In this document: piece by piece, positions 22,050 to 33,726 of the stretch
Layout: each line of letters begins with the position of its first letter
Numbering within the stretch: position 1 is the stretch's first letter
NCBI GenBank assembly: GCA_017311315.1
Contig: CM029647.1
Location: 5,216,576 to 5,280,575 of the forward strand
Direction: 5' to 3'
Origin: Dendrocalamus latiflorus
Taxonomy: Eukaryota > Streptophyta > Magnoliopsida > Poales > Poaceae
Length of the DNA stretch: 64,000 bases
Program-made: the position numbers and the translations under genes
Notes under the pieces: model-generated
What the model was told of the DNA's origin: nothing
Databases searched by the model: none
What the model saw: only the letters and a program-made list of their open reading frames with translations

Positions 22050-23800
22050 GGTCAAGGCTGGAGGAGGTGGGGCGGCCAGTTGTGAGTAGATGGCTGATGA
22101 CGAGGCGACGTCAGGCAGAGAAGAGGCACCAGGTCAGCTGCCATTACTACCACTAGCATGCCCTGATCATCCAATAGACTTTGTTGCATATGTTTTTCCA
22201 AATTGGTACAACATTTTTCTCCACATTGTTGCATGAAGTGTTTGATTTTGTTGCAATGTCTCTTCTCAAATTTTGCCGCTAGACGTATTTGTTGCAGTCA
22301 ATATTATGATTTGGTACATGAGGTGTTTTTATTTGTTACAATTTATTTTTCCCGAATCTTTGTAGCAAATTTCCCAAATATTTGTAACGAGAGCTATTTG
22401 TTATGGTAGGCTTACTTATTTGTTGCACATGAGTATTTTTTTTTGTTGCAATAGGCTTGGTGGTTTGTTGTGTCATTTTCTTGCTATGGCTTTATTGCAA
22501 ACCAAGTGTAATTTTGTTGCACGCTTGGACATGTGTTGTTGTAGTCGCTGCAAAAATGGTGTAACAATCCAAGAGGAGATTGAACAGCTATGAGATAGGA
22601 TGTTAAGTGAGATCAAATGGCTACCCCGAGCGTTCGATTCTAGCATTCGAATCAGACATTCGGGCGCTAGTCGTACTTTGGGCATGCTAGCGTTCGGAAG
22701 TATGATGGGAAACTTCCCACCATACACTCCTTTCCACCGTTGGATCTAAATTTAAATGGTTGGTCTCATCTGTTCGATCTAGCGAAACAAAAATCAGTAA
22801 GGCGCAAGAATTAAATAGTAAGCCTACAACAAACCACACCCCTATGCAACAAAATGCAAAATAATAGCGGGAAATACCATGAAAAATTTAAAAAAAAAAG
22901 ATGCCATCTTCTCACAAAAAAAGAAACCACGAGTATACCACTTAGCTAACTACTAAGACAAGATAAAAAAAATCCCAAACAAAAAATTTATAACTTTACA
23001 ACACTGCAACATTTGAAAATAATAGTGGCTACATTTTAGAATTGCTTGTCCAACAATGGAAATAAATGTTCGCAATAAATTAAGAACCGCAACCTTTACT
23101 GCAATAACAAAAATGAACATGCGCAATAAAATCACAACATCCCTACAACAAATAAGATGATGACAACAACAATTTTTCATAAATTGCCAGAAAGGAAGAA
23201 CTTGATGACGGCACCAATGAGTGAGCATAGAGGAAGACGGTCCCTATGCCTTGGTGCATCGGCAACCTCGAGGGGGGTGGGGGAGGAGCAGCTGGCCTAA
23301 TCCCTCATCACTGACAGTCTAATTTGGCGAAGATGAGATTGATCGATTCTGTTCCAATCTATGTGACTAGGAGTAAGCGGCTCGCTGTAGTGGAAAGTTT
23401 CTACTGCTTGTGGTTCGTATCCCGAGCTTTGTCATCCTTGGACCCTCTAGATCTAGCGAGTTTCGCCCCTCTAGATATAAGAATTTCCTCGGTGCAAGAA
23501 TATGACATCTCTAATGCAACAAAAAAAATAATTTTTGATGCAATAAATCAAAATACAGACCACAACAAATGCCTCATGTGCAAAATTTGTGAAGAGATAT
23601 TACAACAAAATCAAACGATTAATGCAACAATTAGAAAAATACGTTGCAACAATTTAGAGAAACATCTACAATATGTATACCAAAGAAGGAAGGCGTGCGT
23701 GTGGTGGCAATGGCGGCTGACCTGGTGCCTCATATCCGCGCTTCACCCCACACCACCGCTTCATCACCAGTCCTTCGATTGTCACCCCCTCCCCCTCACT
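22050..23800. mobile_element. TTGTTGCA-rich element with inverted arms, probably Mutator-like
   Basis: The left arm 22110-22330 (ggcaccaggtcagctgcca, then many ttgttgca/gttgcaatg) is complemented in the right arm 23560-23740 (tggcggctgacctggtgcc preceded by many tgcaaca). The two are diverged but collinear. Between them lie AT-rich DNA with more gcaacaa motifs (22840-23160) and a unique GC-richer patch (23200-23480). Size and arm design suit a non-autonomous element with long inverted repeats. Exact ends and duplication were not found. Confidence 0.5.
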
Positions 23801-24354
23801 ACCCCCTCCGGCCTCGCCCTTGCTAGATTGGAGAAGCTCCACCTACTCCTCAGAAGAGAAGACCTACACATGAGCTCTGACTGTGGCGAACAAACTCCTT
23901 GAGCATGAGCAGCACAAACAAACTCCGTGAGCTTAATCTTTTGGTTGATTAAGGGAGAGAGAGGGACTTTTGAGAGAAGGCAAGTGAGAGAGAATGCAAG
24001 AAGAGAAAGCAGCCATGGGGAGAGACACGTGAGAGGAGGAATAGGTAGTTGCGAGATGTGAGAATAAGGTGTCCGAGTCACGTCTACATCTGAAGCGTCC
24101 AAACATTTGGGTCAAAGCATTTCCCTTGATGAGCTGCTGTAGATTACAAGATTTATTGTGTAGTAGTGTCACAAGGAAGATTGTCGTGGCATTGCACGAG
24201 ATGTGAAGGAAAAGAAATTGGGTTTTGGAAACGGGAATATGCCTCTTCTCGATTCTGGATTCAGATACGCCGTAGTGAAAGTACAGTGCAACTTGCCGGT
24301 GATTGTTTTCACCGTGAAATGAACGACAAAACGAGATAGAGCTCCGGTTCATTT

Positions 24355-24560
24355 TGGTTTATAACTTATAGATTATGGTTTATAGTTTTTTTGAATAAAT
24401 AAATAAGACGGTTTCTTTGTTATTGTTTCGAAACAGTTTATCGGGATAATCTTTTTTAAAACAGTCTATCGGCATTTGATTCATTCGTACAAACACTTAA
24501 GTTAGGATCAAAAGCTATTAGGCACAACTATAAGCCATAGCGGCCGAAAAGAACCCACCA
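24355..24560. repeat. Short element-like repeat with inverted ends
   Basis: ggttcattttggtttataacttatag at the left is partly complemented by ctataagccatagcggccgaaaagaac at the right, with an AT-rich middle holding two copies of acagt(t)tatcgg. It resembles the tattagcttttt-type MITEs nearby. Ends are uncertain. Confidence 0.35.
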
Positions 24561-24760
24561 AAAATTATCTCAAAGGCCACTCACTGTACAATCGCAGTCA
24601 TTACTCTGCTACGGGCATCCTCTTCAACAACGGAAAAGCTGACCTCTGAAACCTGGCCATTCATGACATCATTTATAGCCTGATGCCTTTTTTCTTCATT
24701 TGAGATGGAGATGCATTGAGGCACTGGCCATCCTCTTCAACAACGAAATCCCTTTTTTCT

Positions 24761-24985
24761 TCGGGCCTATACCTTGGGCTACGGTTTTTGGCTATAGCTT
24801 ATAGCTTTTGGGCTGTTCGTGTGAGAGATTACAGAGTAACTGAACCTCACGTGTGGTTTTGCCAATATAAATAAAGTCGGTACAATATGTATTACAATTA
24901 ACTAGTAAACCTTATCTTGAAAAGGCACTCCATTTAAAAACTGGTTACTGTAGAAAAGACAAAAGCTGAAAAAGAACAGGCCCGA
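24761..24985. mobile_element. GGGCC-ended MITE-like repeat, copy A
   Basis: Starts TCGGGCC and ends GGCCCGA. The interior carries the family order: gctgttcgtgtgagagatta, cagagtaactgaa, aatataaataaagtcggtac, ttaactagtaaaccttatct, tgaaaaggcactccattt, gttactgtagaaaag. Other copies are at 32538 (same strand), 43360 (same strand, rearranged), 63112 (inverted) and 11625 (eroded). Confidence 0.7.
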
Positions 24986-24995
24986 AGGGCTTATT

Positions 24996-25340
24996 CGGCC
25001 GAGAGCTTCCTTGGAGGCTGCCTGGACAGTGTTTGGTTGGAAGCCTTAGGATCTAGGCTCCGCTTATTTCGGTTTGGGTTTTTAGTTTTTCCTTATTTTT
25101 TACTATTCCTAATTTCATCCTTTTTTACTTGTTTTTGCTTTTTTACCTTTTTTGTCGATTCTTTTTTCTGTATTCGTTTGTATTGTTTGTGATATGCTAA
25201 CTTGTTTTTCTATTTTTAAATTTTTTAAAATTTATTTATGTCAAATAAGTCATTATTAGCTATAGTAAAATTTCAGCCAACTACAATATAATTTCAAACA
25301 TAAGCTAGTTTATTTTAACCCAACCGAGCGGCACCCTAAA
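24996..25340. repeat. AT-rich dispersed repeat, second copy
   Basis: Shares with 9340-9500 the run tgtattgtttgtgatatgctaactt, then ttttaaaatttat and caaataagtcattattagct. It begins with a GC-richer patch (tcggccgagagcttcc) and ends near aaccgagcggcaccctaaac. Probably a non-autonomous DNA element; no duplication was identified. Confidence 0.45.
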
Positions 25341-27120
25341 CTAGCGCGCGGCCTGGACATGACAACATGGCTTAGCTGCCTGGCTCCGGTAGCCAAAATC
25401 TTCCTGGCAACTCCATGTTGAGACGACCGTGCATCACGGTTAAGGCTAAGCCTTGTTAATTAAATACCTTGTTGCTCTCTCTCTCTCATCAGATATGTGG
25501 AGATTTTCTTTTAAAAACCTTGTGAAAAATATTTAGCTATATAAATACAAACAACCTGTAAGATGCAATGCACCTTATTTGCTTTCAGGACAAGAAAGTC
25601 TCATAATAATATAAAAAAGATAAAATTTTAGAAATTCTCTCATTAATCAAGTTGTATAACAAATAAATTTGTATTTCAACAATAAGACATTAGAGTTGCA
25701 TAATAAAGACAAGTATCATAATATCTAGTCACGTAATTACACGTGTAATTATGCTAATTTAATTTAAAAAAATTGATGTGTGGTTCCGCAACCGTTGCAC
25801 TCAACAAGAACACATATTCCACCTCCTTTTGTTTTCTACACTCAATAAGCGTATTCTTGTTGTACGTTATTAACTTTCTCATGCACAGGCTTCCAATCAA
25901 ACAACCCATTTTCAGTCATGCCTACCTGGCCAGGCAAAAATAATCAAAATTTTCAGGCTACACCCAGGCTACACTTAAATGTGGTTTTTCGATATATACA
26001 TATGGGTATATATATACTATCGCTACCGTTAAATGTGTTTTGAGATTGATGCAAACTTTCAAATTTTAAATCACCGTCCCATCTTACAATAATTAAATAT
26101 CTCTTGTACGAATCATGAGGCATTCTTGAGAGTTAAGACAGTGCATATATCCGTATGCACAGGTTGTTTTGCATTTTTGCATAAAAATGAAGTGGATGTT
26201 TATTGATACCGTCTCTGTCTCTCTCGTTAAACCAGAGGCAACAAATGGGTAGCATCCCTTGCACCACATGCGCACGTGGGCACCACGCACGTAAAAGTTG
26301 AAGAGAACTGATGACCAAACCTACAAGAATTTCTTAAGATTGCTATCGTCCAACGTGGTAGAGATATGTACGCGTGTATGCCTCCAGGCTGTGAGCCATT
26401 AACGACGAGTGCGCCAGGTTATTATTCAGGTCGCCAGGATTAGTTCAAACATTTCGGCCCCGGTTTCGGTGGCCAGCTCGACGGAGGTCGCAGGGCTTCG
26501 CTTTTTGTCGGCGTCGGTGCTTCCTCCTCTGCCTGCACGTTCGGTGCTACGCATCTCTCTTGGTCGCCATGTTATTCTTCTCAGATTTATGCGCGCGTGT
26601 ACACAAAGAAATTCAATGGACGGTGTGGTTTCATTTCGTACGACAGCGGACGGAGTATAACGCCAGATGAGCCTCATGTGTAGCTACCACGACACGCTGC
26701 GTCTTCAATTCTTGTGCTCATGGGCCATGGCTGATGCTTAATTGTAGCTATAAAATTATAGTAATGAATCAAATGCCAGCCATGAATGGTCAAACTTGTC
26801 AAATTTAAGTACAGAAAACACCCCCGACGTCTAAACACAAGCTTAACACTTTTGAAATGAATTTTCGAATCCTCGGAACTTTCAATTAGGATATGTAATC
26901 AAGAATTTCCTTTACATTTGGGGGGTTACATACATCACATCATTTTCTTATTCATTGCTAAGGACATGAAACGACCCGTCATAATGCAAGACTAAATTAA
27001 TGAAGCTAGTAGGGCCACTACACTTGCCCATCTCTGTAGCCATTATACCCTGTCCTCTGGCCGTTATCCGCGCTATCTACCCGCCTCCGCGCGCGCGCGC
27101 CACGCAGGCGCCGACAGGCG
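25341..27120. other. Gene-free stretch downstream of PNGase A copy 2
   Basis: AT-rich DNA without a supportable gene. 26409-26677 is open on both strands, but the two frames are mirror images and have no domain. A (gc)n patch, cgcgcgcgcgcg, lies at 27090-27102 next to the PNGase A stop. Confidence 0.4.
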
Positions 27121-28842
27121 TCAACGTCGGCGCGTCCCGGCGCACGACGCCTCATGATGGTCGAAAAGCACGTCGTAGCCGACGCTGGTCACGTTCCTCA
27201 AGTAGCAGCCGCCGTCGCTGGCGCCGTACTCGTACACCTGGTGCATCCGCCACGACGCGCCCACCACCAGGTCGTCCCGGAGCACCACCTCCGCCGCCGC
27301 CGCCTGCTCGTTTCGGAGCGTGCTCGTCGCGCGCCCGCCGGCACCAGCCCGCGTCTCGTCGAACCCGATCTCCACGCGCCGCGTCAGCCGCTGCGAGGAG
27401 GTGCCGCTGCCATCGCCGCCCAGGAAGATATAGAGCGGGAAGCTCTGGTGCAGCTGCTGCGCGTACGCCCCGTCGCCGGTGACGTCGGTGTGCGCGTCAA
27501 TGGTCTGGTTGATCGCCTGCGCGCTGCCGTGGTTGCTCACTACGTTCGTGTTCACGTAGGTGAGCCGCTGGGTGAACGTGGTGGTGATGTTGCCGCGCGA
27601 CGAGCTCACCCACCCCGTGGCCGAGATGTTGCGGCTCGCCGTCGCGTCGTACTCCCCGTCGATGCCGTCGGCGGAGTGAGAGACGATGCTGCCCACCAGC
27701 TTCGGCGCGTCGTAGGCGATGAGGCCGCCGGTGGTCGTGGAGTTCTTGGGGTCGAGCCAGAGGTGGAGGTTGGCGTCCACGTACCACGAGTTCAGCGCGT
27801 TGGTCACCGCGAACCCGAGCTCGTGCTCCTCGCCGTCCAGGAGCTTGCCCAAGAACGGTGTGAGGTCGATGTCGTAGGTGGGCAGGTTGAACGAGCCAAT
27901 GCTGGTGATGGGGCGCCAGATGAGGGGATTGATGCCACCGGTGTAGATCACCGGGAACGGCCACACGGCGCCCACGACGTCGCCGTCGAGATGGACGGTG
28001 ACCTCGCGGAACGGCCCGTTCTGGTCCGGTGTGTTCATGTACCAGAACTCGTCGGAGTAGTGGGACGAGACGTAGACCTCCAGAACCGCGCGGTGCGCGT
28101 TCGCCGGCACCGCGAGGCGCGTGGACTCGACGTCGGTGGCGTTGTCGACCACGAACCACAGCCCATCGTTGAGAGGCAGGCTTCTTGAGACGGGGACGAC
28201 GAGGTCGGCGGGCGCCGAAGCCGCCGACGGTGACCGGGCGGCTCGCCGGAAGTACAGGTGGAGCGTGAGGTTGGCGTGGTACACACCGTTGTAGGTGTCG
28301 TCGATGAGGTTGCCGAGGTACACGGCGAGCGTAGAGCTGCCAGCGGCGAGGAGGGACGCGTACTTGGTGACGTCCTTGGACACCGACCACGTCACGCCGC
28401 CGGGGCGCGGCTCGGCGGTGCTGCCACGCAGGAGCTCCGCCCCGCCGAGCCAGACGCCGAAGATGCGGTCGTACTGGACGCCGTGGCAGTCGGCGCGCCA
28501 CTCGAGAACGGCGAGCGAGACAACCCCCGCGCTGCCGCCGGCATCGAGCAGGCAAGGCGGCGGCGAGTAGGCGGCTGTCACGGGCGGTTTGGTGAGCGTG
28601 AAGGCAAAGGAGTGAGATAGGAGGAGCGTGGAGCAGGGCCCGGAGCTCCCCCGCGGCGGGTGGAGCGGCCGGTCGACCTCGAAGAAGGTGGTCTTTGCGC
28701 GCTGGCGAGACGGCCGCGCCTTCTCGACCGCCGCGATGTCCTCGACGGAGAGGCGGCGATCGTGAGGCGAAGCAACCGAGGAGTGGACGTGCAAGAGCAG
28801 AGTGAAGCAGAGGAGGAGGAGGGGAGCAGAGGAGGTAGGCAT
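27121..28842 (-). CDS. Peptide-N4-(N-acetyl-beta-glucosaminyl)asparagine amidase A-like protein, copy 2
   Basis: Intronless, 573 residues, the same family blocks as copy 1: FFEVDRPLHPPRGSSGPCS, DRIFGVWLGGAELLRGSTAEP, VYLGNLIDDTYNGVYHANL, SRSLPLNDGLWF, GAVWPFPVIYTGGINPLIW, GSFNLPTYDIDLTPFLGKLL and DANLHLWLDP. Predicted role: removal of N-glycans from secreted glycopeptides. I chose the ATG at 28842 (MPTSSAPLLLLCFTLLL, a good signal peptide) over an in-frame ATG eight codons upstream. A TATA-like TTTAAAT sits about 50 bases upstream of 28842, the same spacing as in copy 3. The ASPHDRRLSVEDIAAVEKARP segment after the signal peptide is shared with copy 3 (ASPHKLRLSASDVAALEAHA) but not copy 1, so copies 2 and 3 are closer relatives. 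Very GC-rich, no damage seen. Confidence 0.93.
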   Translation of the reverse strand: MPTSSAPLLLLCFTLLLHVHSSVASPHDRRLSVEDIAAVEKARPSRQRAKTTFFEVDRPLHPPRGSSGPCSTLLLSHSFAFTLTKPPVTAAYSPPPCLLDAGGSAGVVSLAVLEWRADCHGVQYDRIFGVWLGGAELLRGSTAEPRPGGVTWSVSKDVTKYASLLAAGSSTLAVYLGNLIDDTYNGVYHANLTLHLYFRRAARSPSAASAPADLVVPVSRSLPLNDGLWFVVDNATDVESTRLAVPANAHRAVLEVYVSSHYSDEFWYMNTPDQNGPFREVTVHLDGDVVGAVWPFPVIYTGGINPLIWRPITSIGSFNLPTYDIDLTPFLGKLLDGEEHELGFAVTNALNSWYVDANLHLWLDPKNSTTTGGLIAYDAPKLVGSIVSHSADGIDGEYDATASRNISATGWVSSSRGNITTTFTQRLTYVNTNVVSNHGSAQAINQTIDAHTDVTGDGAYAQQLHQSFPLYIFLGGDGSGTSSQRLTRRVEIGFDETRAGAGGRATSTLRNEQAAAAEVVLRDDLVVGASWRMHQVYEYGASDGGCYLRNVTSVGYDVLFDHHEASCAGTRRR

Positions 28843-28891
28843 GGTTTCGGTGTGGAGGGAATGCATGGTTGTGTCTGCGCGAAGCCTGAGA

Positions 28892-28898
28892 ATTTAAA
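28892..28898 (-). promoter_or_regulatory. Probable TATA-like box of PNGase A copy 2
   Basis: Minus-strand TTTAAAT about 50 bases upstream of the chosen ATG. Copy 3 has TTTTAAAT at the matching distance, which supports both the element and the start choice. Confidence 0.45.
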
Positions 28899-29551
28899 CT
28901 CTTCATCAGATAGCTAGCAGAAAGGAAACAAATACAAAGAAAAAACAACAATATCTAGTCGATATAAACAATATATTCTGAGTGCCGTATAATGGCAACT
29001 CAAAGTGCCGAGTAGGTAGGAGAATTATGCGACTTTTGGGACAGTTCGAGTTGTCTACTAGTATAACAACCCAGAAATACAGAAAGCAAAATAAGAAAAA
29101 TGAAGCAATGATTTAGTAATCTGGGGTCCCAAAACAGCTGGAAATACACACTTGCAGGCTCCAGGTACGACTGAAATGGAACAATGACTCGATGTTGCGT
29201 AGGAGTTAGGACGTCCTTGGCAAGGATCTCACATAGATCGTTACATTTTGACATCAGTTACTATCAGTAATTATTATTATTAGACTTAATAAATTATAAC
29301 TAAAGTTATAAACCTTACCTTAAAAAAACAGCCTAATAATAACATGCGGTGGGTGAAAAAATCGCATTTTACTCGCTTTAAGCGAAAACTGCCTCAGCTC
29401 CCTGTTGGAAGGACCACGGGAGAGTTATCACGCTGTCGGCCGCTCCTCATCACGCACTTGGTAGCTTGAAATCAAGGGGCATGTCATACTGGCATCAACT
29501 TGCACAAAATATATTATTATTAATATTGTAGCACCCCGCGTAATTATATAA
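28899..29551. other. Upstream flank of PNGase A copy 2
   Basis: AT-rich promoter-side DNA with no gene. Nothing distinctive up to the MITE at 29552. Confidence 0.4.
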
Positions 29552-29864
29552 GAGCACTCCTAATGCAGAAACTATGGATGGTTTCTATGACATTAAATAA
29601 GGTGCCAAGTAAGCAAAATGCTGATGTGTCATTGGAGTTAAGGAGGAGAGATAAGGAAATAGTTTCTTATATAGAAACCATGTCTACACAAGAACCAAAA
29701 TAGAAAGAGCTATGATAGGTAGATGATAGGAGAGAAAAGATAGATGATTGGATGAAAATTTTATTTGTAGAAACTATCCATTGGGAGTATAGTTTTCATG
29801 GGTAGTGTCTACATTAATTGGCAAGTATAGAAACTACTTCATAGTTTCTGCATTAGGAGTGCCC
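29552..29864. mobile_element. Tourist-like MITE, 313 bp
   Basis: Left end GAGCACTCCTAATGCAGAAACTA; the right end complements it as GGGCACTCCTAATGCAGAAACTA. Flanked by TAA (29549-29551 and 29865-29867). Internal text is also partly self-complementary (tagaaaccat, atggtttcta). Inserted about 0.7 kb upstream of PNGase A copy 2. Confidence 0.85.
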
Positions 29865-29889
29865 TAAGATACCACTATATAACATCATC

Positions 29890-30220
29890 ATCAAAGTGAA
29901 GAATAATAATAAAAGCAATAATAGAGATCACGAAAAAATTTAAACTTTAAAAATACGTTAATAGAGAACCAACAGAAGTTGAAATAAATGTTTGAAATAT
30001 GGGACCGGTCCACTTCTAACCGAATAAGAACAAATAAAATAACAAATAGTGGCAAGCCACGGTGCTGCAAAACTCGAGTGCTCCCACCCTTGCATAATGC
30101 TATCACTCCACTGGCCTTTTACCTGAGAATGAAAGAGCAAGCGTGAGATTTGGAAATTTTAGCAAGTATCCAAGAACGGCTGCAACACAGTGAGTAAAGG
30201 ACATGTAATACAAGCAAGAT
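29890..30220 (-). repeat. Partial copy of the LTR-like sequence at 37130-37490
   Basis: The reverse complement runs collinear with 37130-37490, sharing gtcctttactca, gggtacttact/ggatacttgct, cacgcttgctctttc, ggtaaa, gtggagtgat, gggagcac, aagtggaccggtcccat, gtttcaaacat and gttggttctcta. It is a fragment of the same element family that interrupts the broken PNGase A copy. Confidence 0.65.
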
Positions 30221-30347
30221 ATGGAAAGGACAAACAACGCAAACAAACGAGCAATTGATACAAGTTAAGTGCAATGAAGCTAGGTTATCAAAACACTGAT
30301 ACAGATTGGAGATACAGATCACAGGAACAGTGACATTAAAGATAAAT

Positions 30348-30783
30348 GTTATTTAGCAAGTGATGACAATGGCACTGGCGATCACTTCTCACATATCCGG
30401 TTATACGAGAATAGTCAAGCACGCCATCATCCTCGACTGTATAACCACCGACGGGGTGTAATATCCTGAGTAACGAAAGTGTACGGCCCCCCTACATTAC
30501 TAGGTAGGTGGTAATTTCCACTTTATGTGAATGACCCTAGGCCAGGTAACTATCATTTGGTCAACCGGGATAATTGTTATTTAGCAAGTTGTGACAACGG
30601 CACTAGCGATTACTCCCCACATACCCAGTTATATAAGAATAGTCAGGCACGCCATTGTACTCGATTGTATAACCGCCGACAGGGTGTAATATCCTGAGTA
30701 ACGAAAGTGTACGACCCCCCGTACGTTACTAGGTGGGTGGGAATCTCCCCTATATATGAATAATCCCAGGCCAGGTGACCGTT
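30348..30783. repeat. Tandem duplication of a 227-bp unit
   Basis: Unit 1 starts at 30348 and unit 2 at 30575, both with gttatttagcaagt. The two run in parallel to the end, sharing ggtgtaatatcctgagtaac and gaaagtgtacg, with scattered substitutions and small gaps. No coding content. Confidence 0.85.
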
Positions 30784-30789
30784 ATATTA

Positions 30790-31110
30790 TTAACATGTTA
30801 TATGGTATAAATTTAAGGGAACTATGAGAAAGCTAAGATAATATTAGGAGAAGTGAAAGGATTTACTAAGGTTGGAAATGGAGGAACATAATTTCCGATA
30901 TGAGGATGATATGGGATGATAATATGGTGATAAGGTAACTGATACATCATAGACATATTATATAATATGAATTTAAAGAAACTAAGAGATGGTGAGGATA
31001 AGACTATGATAAGTGGAAGGAGTTGTTGAGGCTAGAAACGACAGCATAACTTCCGATATGAGGGTGATAAGGAATAATAACAAGGTGGTAGAGATCTAGG
31101 AATTAATCAA
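30790..31110. repeat. Diverged tandem duplication of about 160 bp
   Basis: Two collinear stretches, the second offset by about 158-162 bases. Shared landmarks are acat(g/a)ttatat, aatttaa(g)gaact, gataaga/gataata, ttccgatatgagg and gtgataaggt. Along with 30348-30783 and 31520-31655 this makes a zone of three successive tandem structures. Confidence 0.7.
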
Positions 31111-31519
31111 AAAGGGATATTATAACATAGCTCAAACAAGGGTTGTCATTCATCCAAATTTTATTATGTGTCAAGTGATTATTAGTCAGATTAACATGTA
31201 TCATGCACATATAAATTTGTCATGGCCCACATATAACATCAAGAGTTAAATGGATCATGGTATCAGGAACTAAAACATAATAGCCCTAATGGAAAAAGAG
31301 TGCTAATAACTTTAAACCTAATTAAACCTATTCATACGTTACCCCCCATTAATGGCGGAAGCATTACATCTAAATCACTAATTAAAAGTATAAATTCTAG
31401 AACATAATTAACTGAGCATTCTAATGTACCTAGGGTATGTGTTCAATATTGAAAGTCTAACCGAACAAGTTTTTGCAATATGATAATAATTAGGAAAGCA
31501 TTGATGATGTGAGAATAAC

Positions 31520-31655
31520 CAGATAAGGTTTAGTGATATGTCGGTAGCTAGGTAACTTTAGTGATATGGTATTAGCTAGGTATCGTTAGTGATATGATAT
31601 TAGGCATGTATTATTAGTGACATGATATTAACCAAGTAAGCTTGAGTAGTATGGT
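31520..31655. repeat. Short tandem repeat of about 34-bp units
   Basis: About four degenerate copies of agctaggtaactttagtgat followed by atggtatt, e.g. at 31524-31557, 31558-31590 and 31591-31625. Confidence 0.75.
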
Positions 31656-31689
31656 AATTGTACTTCAATGACGAGTAATATGGAAACAT

Positions 31690-32520
31690 GTGATACGTGA
31701 AACGGAAGTGTCATGGCCACGAGGTACTTGCCTTGAGCACGCTTTGCGGATGTACTGCACGAAGGACCTGGAATGCACAGCTGCACGAACGCTCCCTCAC
31801 AGCTGCGTCACTACGTGAGATCCTACACAATGGGATGGAAAGCAACCGGAAAGGCACACGTAAGTTCGATAAAGAAATGGTAGGAGATAAACTTAATCGG
31901 AGAGGAAACGGTTCGCTAGCTCCACAGCCGTGCGAAACGCCATTCGGCCAAGCGAACCACATCCGTCCAAGTCTCGCTGCACGACCCAACAAAACTACCA
32001 TGCGAACGCGTGGTTCGGTCGCACAACTGACTAGCCGACCACGTGATCGTGAAAATAACAGTCACGGCCGCCTCGACCACCACCGTCGCTACCGACCGGC
32101 TGGTCGTCGCTCGTGCTGCGCCACCGCCGACTTGGCCTGCGCCGCCGCCGTCCCGAGCCACACCGCTGCCGTCCCGCCTGCGCTGCTGTTGACCTGACCT
32201 GTGCCACCACCGGCCTGCGCTCTGCCGCGCTACCTGGCCTCCACTGCATGCTGCGCGTCGCCTGCCTTCGCCCACCTCTGGCGCCGCGTCCGCGCCTCAC
32301 GGTCGCCGCCCCAGCCGCGCCGCTGTGCTGGCCGTCGCCTGCCACTACCACCGCCTGCGCCACGCCCGCACCTCATGGCCGTCGCCCGGCCTGTGCGCTG
32401 CCCGTCGCTGACACATCTGGCTGGTGCACCGCCCGCCGGTGGTGCTCTCGACCAGATGCCAAGAGAGAGAGAGAGATGAATATGGAGAGATGGAGAGATG
32501 AGAGAGAGAGAGATACATGA
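31690..32520. other. GC-rich decayed element, no intact gene
   Basis: Open frames of 90-170 residues occur on both strands at 31697-32649, but they are low in complexity (Arg, Ala and Pro from ccgccgc runs) and mirror one another. They end in a GA-rich tract (agagagagagatg, about 32462-32530). Most likely the non-coding part of an old retrotransposon. I cannot support a protein. Confidence 0.4.
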
Positions 32521-32537
32521 GAGAGAGAGGGTTAATT

Positions 32538-32780
32538 GGGCTTGTTCTTTTTGGCCGAAGCTTATTGATTTTGGCTGCGGCTTATGATTTTTAGGCTGTT
32601 CGTGCGAGAGATTACAGAGTAACGGAAACTCACGTGCGGTTTTTGTCAATATAAATGAAGTCGGTACAATATGTACTACAATTAACTAGTAGACCCTATC
32701 TTGAAAAGATACTCCATTTCAAAGCTAGTTACTATATAAAAGCCGAAAAGCAGCTTTTAGAAGCTGAAAAGAACAGAGCC
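32538..32780. mobile_element. GGGCC-ended MITE-like repeat, copy B
   Basis: Starts GGGCTTGTTCTTTTTGGC and ends GCTGAAAAGAACAGAGCC, an imperfect inverted pair. The interior is nearly identical in order to copy A (24761) and to the inverted copy at 63112. Confidence 0.75.
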
Positions 32781-32860
32781 AATATAGATTAGAGATAGGA
32801 GGGAGATTAGGGATACATTCTTTTCTCTTTTTTCGGGTGCTACAAACATATTACATGCTA

Positions 32861-33121
32861 TCTCCAATTCTAAATATACGTTGTCTATTGGTCAAATATT
32901 TTTAAGTTTGATAATCAATATATAAAGAATTACTTAAATGAACAGCATAAAATTGGTATTATTAGATCCATCATAAAATATAATTTCATAGTGTATAATT
33001 ATTTTATTTGAAGCAATATGTTTTTTTATAGAATTCGTTAGTCAAAATATCACCTTTAGTCAAAATATCACCTTAAAGCCATGTCTGTCGAAAATGAATT
33101 ATATTTGGAATGAGAGGGAGC
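32861..33121. mobile_element. Diverged Stowaway-like MITE
   Basis: The left TATCTCCAATTCTAAATATA and right ATTATATTTGGAATGAGAGG carry the worn CTCC...CAAAATATA / TATATTTTGGGA...GAGGGAG signature of Stowaway elements, with AT-rich DNA between. A short direct repeat tagtcaaaatatcacctt lies near the right end (about 33043-33078). Confidence 0.6.
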
Positions 33122-33726
33122 AAGTGATTTAAAATACTCCGTACGAGTAAGGTTGGTTGGACTCAACTGTGCAATGTACTCCTGACTCACAGTCCGGCTT
33201 GTATTTAAGCTCGGAATGAACGCGAGAGGATTTCAGTTTCTAGTTTTTATTTGCTTTTAGATTATTTAGATCAGAAATTATTTAAAATACATCGGCTTCT
33301 AATATCGATTTATTTTGGCTTTTTTTCTCTTTATTTGTTTGTATTATTCATGTCGATATAACCTTTTTTCTTATTTTCTATTTTTTCTAAAAAATCTAAC
33401 AACTGTTATGTTATAATATAATATTAACCAGGAACCTTAAGCTGAAGTGCACAGCCCAAGCGTTGCGCTGCTTGGAGCGCCGCCGAAGCAGCAGCTGGAG
33501 CAGCTATTGATGCAGACTGACGATGCAGCGCCGGCTTATTTCACTTCGCAGCTACAAAAAGTGAGGCCACAATTTGCCAATCGGACAGTTCGCTCTAGTA
33601 GATTAGCACACACCTATCTGGTGCTTTCGAGCTTTTCTGCGTGGCCGCAGACCATTCGCACTCGGTGAAGTTGCAAATCATTGGTCATACACAAACCGGA
33701 GGGCGAACACTACTGGTAACTGGTAA

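Noticed and set aside
27497..28951. 484-residue alternative frame and a 344-residue plus-strand frame over PNGase A copy 2
   Set aside because: They overlap the clearly homologous PNGase A frame and are Arg/Pro/His-rich shadows.
31697..32649. Frames of 92-166 residues in the GC-rich patch
   Set aside because: Mutually antisense, low complexity, no domain; better explained as decayed repeat.
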